Both the position numbers and the translations under genes were made by a program. From the NCBI GenBank assembly GCA_958295685.1, contig OY282365.1, positions 1,798,001-1,862,000 of the forward strand: a stretch of 64,000 nt of DNA, written 5' to 3'. The notes under the pieces are model-generated. The model saw only the letters and a list, made by a program, of their open reading frames with translations, did no database searches and was not told the DNA's origin. Position 1 is the stretch's first letter, and each line of letters begins with the position of its first letter. This document shows, in pieces, positions 9,401 through 16,875 of this stretch. The stretch comes from an uncultured Dehalococcoidia bacterium. Its GTDB lineage: Bacteria; Chloroflexota; Dehalococcoidia; Lucifugimonadales; CATQGZ01.

Positions 9401-9840
9401 GAGGCGAGCAGGCGCTTGAACATTTCCCTGTCCTCGGCGGCCCTGATCGTGCTGAGCGGCGTGCCGAGCATACGGACGCCGTATCTGTCGAGGACGCCGT
9501 CGTCGGCCAGGTCGACGGCGAGGTTCAGGCCGGTCTGTCCGCCGAGTGTCGGGAGGATGCCTTCCGGCCTCTCGGCCTGGATGATTCTGGAGACCACCTC
9601 GACGGTGAGGGGTTCGACGTAGACCACGTCGGCGATGCCCTCGTCGGTCATGATGGTTGCGGGGTTGGAGTTCACCAGGACGGTTGTCACGCCCTCCTCT
9701 CGGAGGGCTTTGCATGCCTGTGCGCCTGCGTAGTCGAACTCGGCGGCTTGGCCTATGACGATGGGGCCGGAGCCGATTACGAGGACTTTGGAGGGTTTGG
9801 ACACCGGCGGTTTGCCGTCTACGTTCAGCGCGGCGCGCAC
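6487..9840 (-). CDS. carB: carbamoyl-phosphate synthase large subunit
   Basis: At 1117 residues this is a full-length CarB. It makes carbamoyl phosphate from bicarbonate, ammonia and two ATP for pyrimidine and arginine synthesis. Two homologous ATP-grasp halves are visible. The first starts VLVIGSGPIVIGQAAEFDYAG and has LPTLGGQTGLN; the second has VVVGSGPIRIGQGIEFDYC and VQFGGQTAINLSQ. The C-terminal MGS-like regulatory domain (about 960-1110) contains ATEGTAAMIRALG and PNTVDVIANHTVDAVVNT. The start is GTG at 9840; a nearby ATG is out of frame. It lies 41 bp downstream of carA in what is probably one transcript with the CoA-transferase and methyltransferase genes. Confidence 0.97.
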   Translation of the reverse strand: MRAALNVDGKPPVSKPSKVLVIGSGPIVIGQAAEFDYAGAQACKALREEGVTTVLVNSNPATIMTDEGIADVVYVEPLTVEVVSRIIQAERPEGILPTLGGQTGLNLAVDLADDGVLDRYGVRMLGTPLSTIRAAEDREMFKRLLASIDEPLPPSAAVGSVEEAKLAAQRMGLPLVVRPAYTLGGTGGGIAREPRELETIVAGGLAASPISQVLLERSLIGWKEVEYEVMRDAADNCITICNMENIDPMGVHTGDSIVVAPSQTLSDREYQMLRSASLKIIRALGIEGGCNIQFALAPGDVVGATLPGGPPDSGRYYVIEVNPRVSRSSALASKATGYPIARVAAKIAVGRRLDEIANAVTKKTAAAFEPALDYCVVKIPRWPFDKFPKGDRSIGTQMKATGEVMALDRSFEAAFQKAVRSLEIANRSILWENPEWSSGPGLLESLPLEPSDERLWSVMAALRRGVEPERISRLTGIDPWFTRAFQNIAAMEARLMSEYLDAGLLREAKRLGFSDEKIGILTDRSGEAVRDLRRRWDIRAVYKMVDTCAAEFEAQTPYFYSSYEQENEAEPLPGRRAVVVGSGPIRIGQGIEFDYCSVHAAWALQEEGIRSVMVNSNPETVSTDFDTSDRLYFEPLDEESVRDVIENEIAPSQDGSLEPPPIMVQFGGQTAINLSQVLDGAGLPILGSTAQSIDTASDRHLFEEFLARVGIPNPPGAAVTDLEQALNVAQEIGYPILVRPSYVLGGRAMEIVQNATELVRYVAGALEAGSGRRVLIDKYFEGREVEVDAVCDGQDVLIPGIMEHVERAGVHSGDSTAIYPGLTLTEDEVDTVVDYTTRIGRALQVKGLMNIQYVVVGGGAYRSPAAKRNGAPRADTQVYVIEVNPRSSRTIPFISKVTGVPMVRLAVKTMLGRTLRSLGYGSGLWKKQKLVAVKAPVFSMSKLAGVDNYLGPEMKSTGEVMGIDKDFSAAVAKALMAAGVMLPPQGALMLTIADRDKAEAVPMIRQLAQVGYGLYATEGTAAMIRALGLEVTTVPKAHTGERPNTVDVIANHTVDAVVNTIEGDRESLEDGFEIRRAAVDRRIPCFTSLDTARAAVESLLEGGPRYDVRPLRDYLAH

Positions 9841-9881
9841 GTCATTGTCTCATCATCAGGATATACCGCCATGATACACCG

Positions 9882-10976
9882 TCACGAGGCATCGTCGATC
9901 ATCTCGAGGAACTCGTCGAAGAGGTATTCGTTGTCTCGTGGGCCTGGGGATGCCTCGGAGTGGTACTGGATGCTCATGACTGGTAGGGAGGTGTGTCGGA
10001 GGCCCTCGACGGTGCCGTCGTTCAGGTTGACGTGGCTGACCTCCACGTCGGGCGGGAGGCTGTCGGGGTCGACGGCGTAGCCGTGGTTCTGGGAGGTGAC
10101 GTGTATGAGACCCGTCCGCAGGTCTTTGACCGGGTGGTTGCCGCCGCGGTGTCCGAACTTGAGTTTGTAGTTGCGTCCGCCGACCGCCTGGGCGATGACC
10201 TGGTTTCCCAGGCATATGCCCATGATCGGGACCTTGCCGATCAGCCCTGCGGCTGCGCGGACGGCGTAGTCGAGGAGTTCCGGGTTGCCCGGGCCGGGTG
10301 AGAGCAGTACGCCGTCGGGCTTTCGGTCGAGTATCTCCTGGGCGGTGGTGGAGGCGGGGACCGCGGTTACCTGGCAGCCTCTGTGTCGGAGAATGCGGAG
10401 GATATTGTACTTGAGGCCGTAGTCGTCGACGACGATTCTGCGCCCGCCGGGGCTGCCTGGTTCGTGCCAGTCGTAGGCCTTCCGGGTGGAGACCCTGTTT
10501 ACGAAATCGACGTCGGCGTACGTCGGCAGGCTCCTGAGCCGCTCGAGGGCCTCCTGTGGTGACCGGCCTGCGGCGATGACTCCCATCATGACTCCGCGAG
10601 TTCTGAGGCGTCGGGTGACGGCTCGGGTGTCGACTCCGCTGATGCCTGGGACGCCCTGGGATTTCAGGAATTCGTCCAGGGTCATGGAGCTGTCGGGGTG
10701 GCTGGGGCGTGTGGAGCGCTCCCGCACCACGAAGCCTGAGACCTGGGCCATGCGTGACTCGCCGTCTCGGTCGTTGATGCCGTAGTTGCCGATGAGTGGG
10801 TAGGTCGGGACGACGATCTGACCTGCGTACGAGGGGTCGGTCAGCATCTCCTGGTATCCGGTCATGGAGGTGTTGAAGACCACCTCGCCGTGAGCGGCTG
10901 GGGCGGCTCCGAAGGGTCTTCCGTGGAAGACCGAGCCGTCTTCGAGAGCGAGGAAGGCGTTGTCGGGGGGTCTCAC
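9882..10976 (-). CDS. carA: carbamoyl-phosphate synthase small (glutaminase) subunit
   Basis: The 364-residue protein has the CarA-specific N-terminal domain (ALEDGSVFHG, FNTSMTGYQEMLTDPSY, GISGVDTRAVTR) and a class I glutamine amidotransferase domain. The nucleophile Cys is in MGICLGNQ (about residue 254); most homologues have His where this has Asn. The His-Glu pair is in QYHSEASPGP (about 340). It hydrolyses glutamine and passes ammonia to CarB. The start is GTG at 10976, 32 bp after the CoA-transferase gene. The order carA-carB is the usual one. Confidence 0.96.
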   Translation of the reverse strand: MRPPDNAFLALEDGSVFHGRPFGAAPAAHGEVVFNTSMTGYQEMLTDPSYAGQIVVPTYPLIGNYGINDRDGESRMAQVSGFVVRERSTRPSHPDSSMTLDEFLKSQGVPGISGVDTRAVTRRLRTRGVMMGVIAAGRSPQEALERLRSLPTYADVDFVNRVSTRKAYDWHEPGSPGGRRIVVDDYGLKYNILRILRHRGCQVTAVPASTTAQEILDRKPDGVLLSPGPGNPELLDYAVRAAAGLIGKVPIMGICLGNQVIAQAVGGRNYKLKFGHRGGNHPVKDLRTGLIHVTSQNHGYAVDPDSLPPDVEVSHVNLNDGTVEGLRHTSLPVMSIQYHSEASPGPRDNEYLFDEFLEMIDDAS

Positions 10977-11008
10977 GTGGGTATGGCGCGAGGCGGGGCT
11001 CTGGCGCC

Positions 11009-11722
11009 CTACGGCGTCTTCACGACGCGGTCGACGAAGATCCCGGGCGTGTGTATGGCTTCGGGGTCCAGGTCACCGACATCGACGACTTCGTCTACTT
11101 CCAGCACGGTGATATTTGCGGCGGTGGCCATGACGCCGTTGAAGTTTCGGGACGTGCCGCGGTATACGGTGTTTCCCGATGCGTCGGCTCTGTGGCCTCT
11201 GAGCAGGGCGAAGTCGGCTCTGAGGGCGTGTTCGAGCAGGTTTTCACGTCCGTCGAATTCACGGACCTCCTTGCCCTCGGACATCAGCGTTCCGACGCCC
11301 GTGGGGGTGTAGAAGGCGGGTATGCCTGCTCCGCCGGCTCGGATTCTCTCGGCGAGCGTTCCCTGGGGGACGACTTCCAGCTCGACCTTGCCTTCCAGGT
11401 ATGCCTTTTCGAAGGAGGTTGGGCGTGACGGGGATGGGGAGACGGGGAATGAGGCGACCACCCTCTTCACCTGTTGGTTGTCGACGAGGACTCCGATGTC
11501 GATCGGGCGGTCTCCCGGGACGACGCCGAAGCCGATCACGCTGGCGAGTCCGGCGGTGTTGCTGATGATGGTGAGGTCTCCGGCGCCCTGGTCTCTGAGA
11601 GCGGCGATCAGGTTCTGGGGCGTGCCGCCTGGTCCGGCGAAGCCGTCGATCATGAGGGTGGCGCCGTTGGGGACATCGGCCACGGCGGCTTGGAACGAGC
11701 TTACAACCTTCTGTATCACCAC
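11009..11722 (-). CDS. CoA-transferase subunit A (3-oxoacid/acetoacetate type)
   Basis: The 237-residue product is the alpha subunit of a family I CoA transferase. The N-terminal CoA-binding loop GFAGPGGTPQNLIAAL (about residues 28-43) is clear, followed by LTIISNTAG, a G-V-L-V-D-N-Q-Q-V segment, YLEGKVELEVVPQGTLAERIRAGGAGIPAFYTPTGVGT in which the last part is the family signature, and FALLRGHRADASGNTVY. The beta subunit needed for activity is at 650-1318 on the opposite strand, about 10 kb away, rather than adjacent as usual. The start is GTG at 11722 with no obvious Shine-Dalgarno sequence, 18 bp after the methyltransferase stop. Confidence 0.92.
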   Translation of the reverse strand: MVIQKVVSSFQAAVADVPNGATLMIDGFAGPGGTPQNLIAALRDQGAGDLTIISNTAGLASVIGFGVVPGDRPIDIGVLVDNQQVKRVVASFPVSPSPSRPTSFEKAYLEGKVELEVVPQGTLAERIRAGGAGIPAFYTPTGVGTLMSEGKEVREFDGRENLLEHALRADFALLRGHRADASGNTVYRGTSRNFNGVMATAANITVLEVDEVVDVGDLDPEAIHTPGIFVDRVVKTP

Positions 11723-11740
11723 TCGCGGGGGACGGGTAGG

Positions 11741-12559
11741 CTATACCCTAACCGCTACGACCCCCAGCCAGTTGCGGTAGACGTGGTCGACGCCGAGTTC
11801 CTGGAAGGTCTCGACGGCGGCCTGGCGGAGGGCGTCGCTGGCGGTGTCGAGGGGGACTCCAGGGATGGCGCCGGTGATGAAGTCCTCGAAGGAGCTGATG
11901 TCCAGCCATCCTTCGAGGGGGACGGGGACGGGATCGATCTTCTGCTTGACCACGATGAGGCCGTGCGCCTCGACCAGCTCACGGTACTGGTCGGCCGAGA
12001 GGTGGCGCCGGGATTCCACCTTGTCGGCCCTGGATGGCCGGAGGCCGTGCTTGCTTCTGAGGATTCGCACGGTCTTGAACATCCACTTTCGGTAGAAGAG
12101 GGTGGTTTCCGGGGGCTGGCCGCCCTGGTAGAAGGAGGTGTTGAAGACGAACTTGCCGCCCGGCTTCAGCAGTTTGGATATTTCGGACACGACCGCGTCT
12201 TTGTCGGAGACGTAGTGTATGGCGTTGAGGAAGAAGACGGTATCGACAGACTCCTTGACTGTGTCGGAGATCTGTTCGACCCTGCTCTGGACGAACTGGA
12301 CAGCGGCGTCTCTGGCGTCCTTGAGGTTCTCCATTGCCTGCTTCAGGGAGATGGCCGACTGGTCGATGCCGATGATCACCGAGTCTCTGGCTCCGCGCAG
12401 GCGCTCGGCGATCATCGCGGTCACGGCGCCCGTTCCACAGGCGAGGTCGACGATGCGCTGGCCCGGGCCCACTTCCGCCATGTCCACCAAGCGCTCGTTG
12501 AGGGCGCTGTAGAAGGTGTTTGCGGAGAATTTTCCGAACGAGAAGTCTTGCGTTGTCAT
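11741..12559 (-). CDS. class I SAM-dependent methyltransferase
   Basis: A 272-residue protein with a Rossmann methyltransferase core. Motif I is IVDLACGTGAVTAMIAERL (about residues 35-53), the acidic motif II is in IIGIDQSA, and LLKPGGKFVFNTSFY is the post-core strand. It transfers methyl from SAM to an unknown small molecule, lipid or quinone-like acceptor. The start at 12559 is chosen because GGAGG lies 6 nt upstream and the protein then begins MTTQDFSFGKF; a longer frame to 12604 would add only basic residues. The ATG overlaps the stop of the upstream element-D leader frame (ATGA), suggesting coupling. It heads the run methyltransferase, CoA-transferase A, carA, carB. Confidence 0.85.
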   Translation of the reverse strand: MTTQDFSFGKFSANTFYSALNERLVDMAEVGPGQRIVDLACGTGAVTAMIAERLRGARDSVIIGIDQSAISLKQAMENLKDARDAAVQFVQSRVEQISDTVKESVDTVFFLNAIHYVSDKDAVVSEISKLLKPGGKFVFNTSFYQGGQPPETTLFYRKWMFKTVRILRSKHGLRPSRADKVESRRHLSADQYRELVEAHGLIVVKQKIDPVPVPLEGWLDISSFEDFITGAIPGVPLDTASDALRQAAVETFQELGVDHVYRNWLGVVAVRV

Positions 12560-12957
12560 TCTATGCCTCCGCTCTCGGCGCACGACGGCACTCGCTGCGC
12601 GCACCGGTCAGCCAGAGAGATTATAGCACCTGTCTCGTTCGGACGCCAAATCGGTAACTCGACGGCTGCCTCAACGGGCACGGCTTCCGGCGGCGATCCC
12701 CCAGATCCCCCTAGGCAATCGCATCTGAAGGGCCTCTGCCTGCGGTTTTTGCCGAAAACTGTCCCAAACTGTTCCATTTTGTTCCATCTCGTAGCTGAGG
12801 GTTCGATTTCGTGGGACAAATGTGGGGCAGTTGTGGGGCAGTTGTGGGGCAGTTCCGGGACAGTTCTGGGACAATTGTGGGACAGGCCCCGGGGCAGGGG
12901 CGCCCCTGCGATGATTCGGTGAACGTGGTTCGGCATGACCGCAAACGTGTGTTCCAT
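12556..12957 (-). pseudogene. RAYT/IS200-like Y1 transposase remnant fused to repeat array (element D leader ORF)
   Basis: Starting at ATG 12957, 6 nt after a strong -10 box, the frame encodes MEHTFAVMPNHVHRII. MPNHVH matches the HUH metal-binding motif of REP-associated tyrosine (Y1, IS200-like) transposases. After it the frame is filled by the 11-bp array (SHNCP/PHNCP-type repeats) and then unrelated sequence. The N-terminal strand and the catalytic Tyr helix of a Y1 transposase are missing, so it cannot be an active transposase. The 133-codon frame ends in an ATGA overlap with the methyltransferase start. It may now act as a translated leader. The HUH assignment is from motif only. Confidence 0.45.
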
Positions 12958-13016
12958 GCGGATATTGTAGTACACGAGTTCGCTGGCGTCAAGGGGTTTT
13001 GATTGTCTGAATCAGG
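12745..13016 (-). repeat. phased-repeat promoter element, copy D (upstream of methyltransferase-carAB run)
   Basis: On the minus strand: CCTGATTCAGAC (13016-13005), promoter (12992-12964), ATG 12957, an array of seven 11-bp units built on GTGGGGCAGTT (12811-12887), a core with plus-strand CGTAGCTGAGGG (from 12790), then an arm. The arm AACTGTCCC (12757-12765) is complementary to array unit GGGACAGTT (12857-12865). The unit sequence (GGGGCAGTT) is quite different from copies A-C (GACACTT), but layout and arm-to-array complementarity are kept. Further plus-strand sequence to 13108 continues as AGGATTCTCAGG-type repeat and a truncated CCCCACCCGCCC repeat. Confidence 0.7.
12964..12992 (-). promoter_or_regulatory. 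sigma-70-like promoter of element D
   Basis: Minus strand: -35 TTGACG (12992-12987), 17-bp spacer, -10 TACAAT (12969-12964), then 6 nt (ATCCGC-like spacing) to the ATG at 12957. This is the strongest -10 of the four elements. Because it faces the methyltransferase, CoA-transferase A and carAB genes with no terminator visible between, it is the best candidate for their promoter. Confidence 0.7.
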
Positions 13017-13108
13017 ATTCTCAGGATTGGAGGATTAGCAGGATGAGGGAGCAGACGGCTCCCCACCCGCCCGCCCATGTGAAATTATGAAAGACGTGAG
13101 GAGGAAAA

Positions 13109-14029
13109 ATGACTGAACCGACTGAGCTTTCGGGAGCGGGTGTGAGGTATGAGAAGTTCCGCCCGCCGACGATAGTCCATGACCCCGAGATACTGGCGAG
13201 GCGGTGTGAGGACATGTTCTGGGTTGCATCGCAGATCGAGCCGAGGCCGTATCGCTTCGCGCGGACGCTAGCGAACATCCCGCACAGCTACAGCCTGCGC
13301 CGCCAGTGGGAAGACCCCGAGGCCTACGATAGGGTCAGGCGCCTCGCCACGCACTATGGCCAGAAGACGTGGTACAGGACGCCGGGGTCGGTGAACGGGT
13401 ACTACTACCGGGAGCTGTGGGTCAATGGCTACACGTACTGGGCCATCGACTACATCCTGAACCGCCGGCGGATCTACTACCCCTCCGTGTATGACGACCT
13501 GGCGCCGACCTACGACTCGTCGTATACGGCTCCGCAGTTCACGGCGGAGAAAGAGGAGGTGCGCCGTCTGATCGGGCCTATCGGCCCCGACGAGCAGGTA
13601 CTGGACATCGGCAGCGGTACGGGGCTGCTGCTTGACCTGTATCCTGATCTGAAGCCGGAGCAGTACACCGGCCTGGAGCCGTCGGTGCTGATGTCGAAGG
13701 AGTTCTCGGCGGCACACCCGGCGCACCGCCATCGGCTGGTGCACTGCGTGTTCGAGGACTACTGGCCGTGGCACAAGCAGTTTGACGTCGTCCTGGCGCT
13801 GTTTGGCGCAGGGGAAGCCGTCTACGACATATTCAAGCTGCGCCGGATGCTGAAGCCCCAGGGCCGCGCCTACATCATGAGGTACGGTCAAGGCGATCCC
13901 AGCTTCTGGAAGCGGTTCAACATCGCCGACGTGCGCCACGTTCTCTACCCGGAACTGGCTGAGGCTCTGGGAGAGGGCAAGCCAATCGGTGAGCACTTGG
14001 TCCACGCTCTCACGCGAGGGGCTCGATGA
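13109..14029 (+). CDS. class I SAM-dependent methyltransferase, plus-strand
   Basis: A 306-residue protein with an N-terminal extension of about 145 residues rich in Tyr, Trp and Arg (GYYYRELWVNGYTYWAIDY), then a methyltransferase core. Motif I is VLDIGSGTGLLLDLY (about residues 165-179), followed by YTGLEPS (acidic SAM ribose-binding position) and LKPQGRAYIM. The acceptor is unknown. GAGGAGG lies 5 nt before the ATG at 13109, fixing the start. It is transcribed alone, divergently from the element-D promoter. It is not closely similar to the neighbouring methyltransferase at 11741-12559. Confidence 0.82.
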   Translation: MTEPTELSGAGVRYEKFRPPTIVHDPEILARRCEDMFWVASQIEPRPYRFARTLANIPHSYSLRRQWEDPEAYDRVRRLATHYGQKTWYRTPGSVNGYYYRELWVNGYTYWAIDYILNRRRIYYPSVYDDLAPTYDSSYTAPQFTAEKEEVRRLIGPIGPDEQVLDIGSGTGLLLDLYPDLKPEQYTGLEPSVLMSKEFSAAHPAHRHRLVHCVFEDYWPWHKQFDVVLALFGAGEAVYDIFKLRRMLKPQGRAYIMRYGQGDPSFWKRFNIADVRHVLYPELAEALGEGKPIGEHLVHALTRGAR

Positions 14030-14098
14030 AGATGCACCTCCGGTTTCCAGTCCAGCAGGGCCGTGACCCTGACAAGGCGCGGACGTACTGCGGCCGAT

Positions 14099-14330
14099 AT
14101 TGGAAACTGGGGGCAAGCCCCCAGACCCCCGGCCAGAGGGGAGTGGCCAGTGGTCAGTGGCGAGTCGTCAGTGGGGAGTGAGGAGTGGAGAGTGCTCCTT
14201 AGACTCCCTGCCAGAGGGGAGAACGTGGCGAGTCGTCAGTGGCGAGTCGTCAGTGGGGAGTGAGGAGTGGAGGGTGCTCCTTAGACTCCCTGCCCCGAGG
14301 GGAGAACTCCTTCGGACCTCGTAGAGTCCG
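14099..14330. repeat. intergenic repeats: hairpin block plus 82-bp tandem duplication
   Basis: The double-hairpin repeat appears at 14099-14141 (CTGGGGGC-AA-GCCCCCAG then CCCCCGGCCAGAGGGG). It is followed by two copies of an 82-bp unit starting CGAGTCGTCAGTGGGGAGTG at 14161 and 14243, each ending in a degenerate ACTCCCTGCC..GAGGGGAGAAC hairpin. The GTCAGTGG motif recurs at 45308-45340. No gene is seen between 14030 and 14340. Confidence 0.65.
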
Positions 14331-14340
14331 GCTCGGTTTT

Positions 14341-15741
14341 TCACAGATCGGGGTCGTCCATTATCATGCGGGCCACGCGCCTGCCCATGCGGACGCTGTA
14401 GTTGGTGCCTCGGTCTTCGGGGTATACCTGGGTGGTGTTGGCGAGGTAGAGGCCGCCGATGGGTGTGCGGTGGTCCGGGATGCGTGACGAGTAGTCGACT
14501 TCGACGACCGGCTGGGCGGCGTCGACCCGGTGATGGTAGCTTTCCCGTATCCACTCCTCCCGGAAGGCGGGGTTGATCTTGCGCAGGTGCGGGACGTACT
14601 CCTTCAGGATGTCCTGGTGGGTCATTGCGTACATGGGGTCGTCCCGGCTCAGGTAGTTGGACAGATAGACGACGTGGCTGCCGCCGTAGCGCTCCGGGGG
14701 CAGGAAGTTGGTTTGCTCGATCACGCCGACGAAGGGTATGGAGGGGTCGGCAACGTTGAGCCAGTAGACGTGTGAGAGGGGCCTGTCCAGCACGAGGATG
14801 ACGAGCACGGCGGCCAGGTAGCGGGTTCCCGACAGCTTCTCGAGGTACTCGGCCCGCATCTCGGGTACGAGTTTCGGCATGAGGTAGGACGGGGTGGTCG
14901 AGAGCACGGCATCGAAGTCGTGGTAATGCGGCGGCGCGGGAGCGGGCTCGACGGGATGCGGGCGGGCGTCCGGTTCCCCGTAGGTCAACGGCTGAGGCGA
15001 CATCCATTCGGCGGGAGTGGCGAGGGTGTAGAGTCCCAGGGCGCGGTTGTCCTTCACCTCGACGCGTGAGACCGTCGTGGACGTCTCGACGGTTCCGCCG
15101 TGTTCCCTGACCCGGTCTGCGAGAACGTCGAACACCTCACCGAAGCTGCCGATGGGGTATCCGAGCATTTCGCGTCCCAGTCCCCTGCGCCTGGACGCGA
15201 CTCTGGTCTGGACCTTGCCCCAGACCCAGGTCATTCCGATTCTGTGGTGGAACTCGTCTCCGAACTTTCCCCTGAGGAGTGGGCCCCAGAAGGCGTCGTA
15301 GGTCGGTTTTCCGGCCCACTTCATGAGCCACTCTCTCGCGGTGACGGATTCGAAGGAGCGCCAGTCTTTTCTTCGGCCGAGGTAGAGGGTGAGCAGGCCC
15401 AGTCGGAGGCGGTCTAGGATGCCTAGGGGCTTGAAGCGCATCAGGTCGAGGGCCGAGACGAAGTCGTATATTCGTCCTCCGTGGAAGGTTCCGACGCTGG
15501 ACTCTATCCATCGCATGCGGTCGCCGAGGCCGATCTCGGCGATCAGGTCTGTGACGTCGGTGTCGCTGGTGAAGAGGTGGTGGTATCCCCTCTCCAGGGG
15601 CGCGCCGCAGAGATCGAACGTGGATGCCTGGCCTCCGACGAACGGGGCGCGTTCGTAGACGGATACGTCGTGTCCGCTCCTGACGAGGTCGTATGCGGCG
15701 GCGAGTCCGGCCGCTCCGGCCCCGACGATGCCCACTCTCAT
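14341..15741 (-). CDS. FAD-dependent amine oxidase / protoporphyrinogen-oxidase-like protein
   Basis: The 466-residue protein starts with a classical FAD-binding dinucleotide fold, VGIVGAGAAGLAAAYDLVRS followed by YERAPFVGGQA (residues 3-40), and keeps the C-terminal FAD motif region PIGGLYLANTTQVYPEDRGTN in modified form. It belongs to the flavin amine oxidase / phytoene desaturase / HemY superfamily. The substrate is unknown; a prenyl-lipid or carotenoid-like target is possible given the neighbour. Its ATG overlaps the stop of the upstream flippase-like gene by 4 bp (ATGA), so the two are translationally coupled and probably act on the same lipid-linked material. Confidence 0.82.
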   Translation of the reverse strand: MRVGIVGAGAAGLAAAYDLVRSGHDVSVYERAPFVGGQASTFDLCGAPLERGYHHLFTSDTDVTDLIAEIGLGDRMRWIESSVGTFHGGRIYDFVSALDLMRFKPLGILDRLRLGLLTLYLGRRKDWRSFESVTAREWLMKWAGKPTYDAFWGPLLRGKFGDEFHHRIGMTWVWGKVQTRVASRRRGLGREMLGYPIGSFGEVFDVLADRVREHGGTVETSTTVSRVEVKDNRALGLYTLATPAEWMSPQPLTYGEPDARPHPVEPAPAPPHYHDFDAVLSTTPSYLMPKLVPEMRAEYLEKLSGTRYLAAVLVILVLDRPLSHVYWLNVADPSIPFVGVIEQTNFLPPERYGGSHVVYLSNYLSRDDPMYAMTHQDILKEYVPHLRKINPAFREEWIRESYHHRVDAAQPVVEVDYSSRIPDHRTPIGGLYLANTTQVYPEDRGTNYSVRMGRRVARMIMDDPDL

Positions 15742-16823
15742 TCGTGTCCTCTCCTGTCGGATGCCGGGGTGAGGTCTGTGTCGGAACCGGCCTGGCTGGA
15801 GAGGCTACGCAGGGAGAGGTGTTCCATCCAGAGGAATAGCTGTCCGAGCGCGATCATGGGTAGGAGCAGCACGGCGTGAGTCACCGTGGAGAAGGCTGCG
15901 GCGACCGATCTGGACGTGTCGGCCATAGGCAGGAGCAGTAGCGTCTCCCTGGTCACCAGTTCAAACAGGCCGACGCCTCCGGGCGCGGCCGGCAGCGCGC
16001 TGCCGATGTTGGTGATGGAGGACAGGAGCACCATACCGACTGCCATGCCGGCCGGGTCCGTGAATGCGGAATCGAGGTCGAACGAGTATCCGACGAGGAA
16101 GAACGTGCCTGCTTCGAGGAGCCAGATGGGCAGGGTCAGGATCAGGAGGGTGGTCAGCGTTCGCGGGCTTCGGAGGGGGGCCAGTCCCGTCAGGAAGAGG
16201 TCTGTGATGCCTCCGACCCGCGCCCTGAGCGGGCCTGGCAGGGGTTTCAGCACGGCCATGACAGTGTTTCCGGTCTTTTCGGGATTGGCGGCGAACGCTA
16301 TCAGCAGTCCCAAGGCCAGGATGAATGGGGCGCTGAAACCGAAGACGAGCAGGGGAGCGGGTACGCCGAGCCGCTCCCCGAAGGCGCCCGTGATGGTGGA
16401 GATCGGCACGAACAGGGCTATTAGCGCGATGAGCATCAGGAGGGTGACCGCGTCGAGCACTCGCTCGACGAGTATGGTGGCAAGGGCCGCGGATTTGCTC
16501 ACTCCCTCGCGTCGGCTGACGTAGTAGCTGCGCACGAGTTCGCCGAGCCTCAGAGGGAGGAGGTTGTTGGCCATGTATCCGACGATGACGACGGGATAGA
16601 GCCGGGTGACTTTCACAAGGCGCATGTGGCGCATCAGCATCTGCCAGCGTATGGTCCTGAACAGCAGGGAGACGAGGTAGAGGCCGATCGCCGGGGCGGC
16701 GTATCCGTAGTCGGCGTCGGCGAGGGCGTCGAGCATCCTTCCGACGTCCACGGTGGTGAGGAAGATGCCGATCAGGACGACGCTGAGGGCCATGCCGACC
16801 CACATCTTCGGGGAGCGTATCAC
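15738..16823 (-). CDS. lysylphosphatidylglycerol synthase TM / flippase-like integral membrane protein (UPF0104)
   Basis: A 361-residue protein with about 8 predicted transmembrane segments matching the LPG_synthase_TM (UPF0104) family. Family hallmarks include NNLLPLRLGELVRSYYVSR (about 87-105), where R and E lie in a conserved loop, VERVLDAVTLL, and the C-terminal LPAAPGGVGLFE motif. Related proteins move or modify lipid-linked precursors across the membrane or flip phosphatidylglycerol derivatives. Its role here is inferred from coupling to the downstream FAD oxidase. The last 35 residues are hydrophilic. Confidence 0.82.
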   Translation of the reverse strand: MIRSPKMWVGMALSVVLIGIFLTTVDVGRMLDALADADYGYAAPAIGLYLVSLLFRTIRWQMLMRHMRLVKVTRLYPVVIVGYMANNLLPLRLGELVRSYYVSRREGVSKSAALATILVERVLDAVTLLMLIALIALFVPISTITGAFGERLGVPAPLLVFGFSAPFILALGLLIAFAANPEKTGNTVMAVLKPLPGPLRARVGGITDLFLTGLAPLRSPRTLTTLLILTLPIWLLEAGTFFLVGYSFDLDSAFTDPAGMAVGMVLLSSITNIGSALPAAPGGVGLFELVTRETLLLLPMADTSRSVAAAFSTVTHAVLLLPMIALGQLFLWMEHLSLRSLSSQAGSDTDLTPASDRRGHE

Positions 16824-16875
16824 CTAAGCCATCCTCGGCCGGCGGGGGTGTGTTTGTGTTCTAGGAATGACAGAC

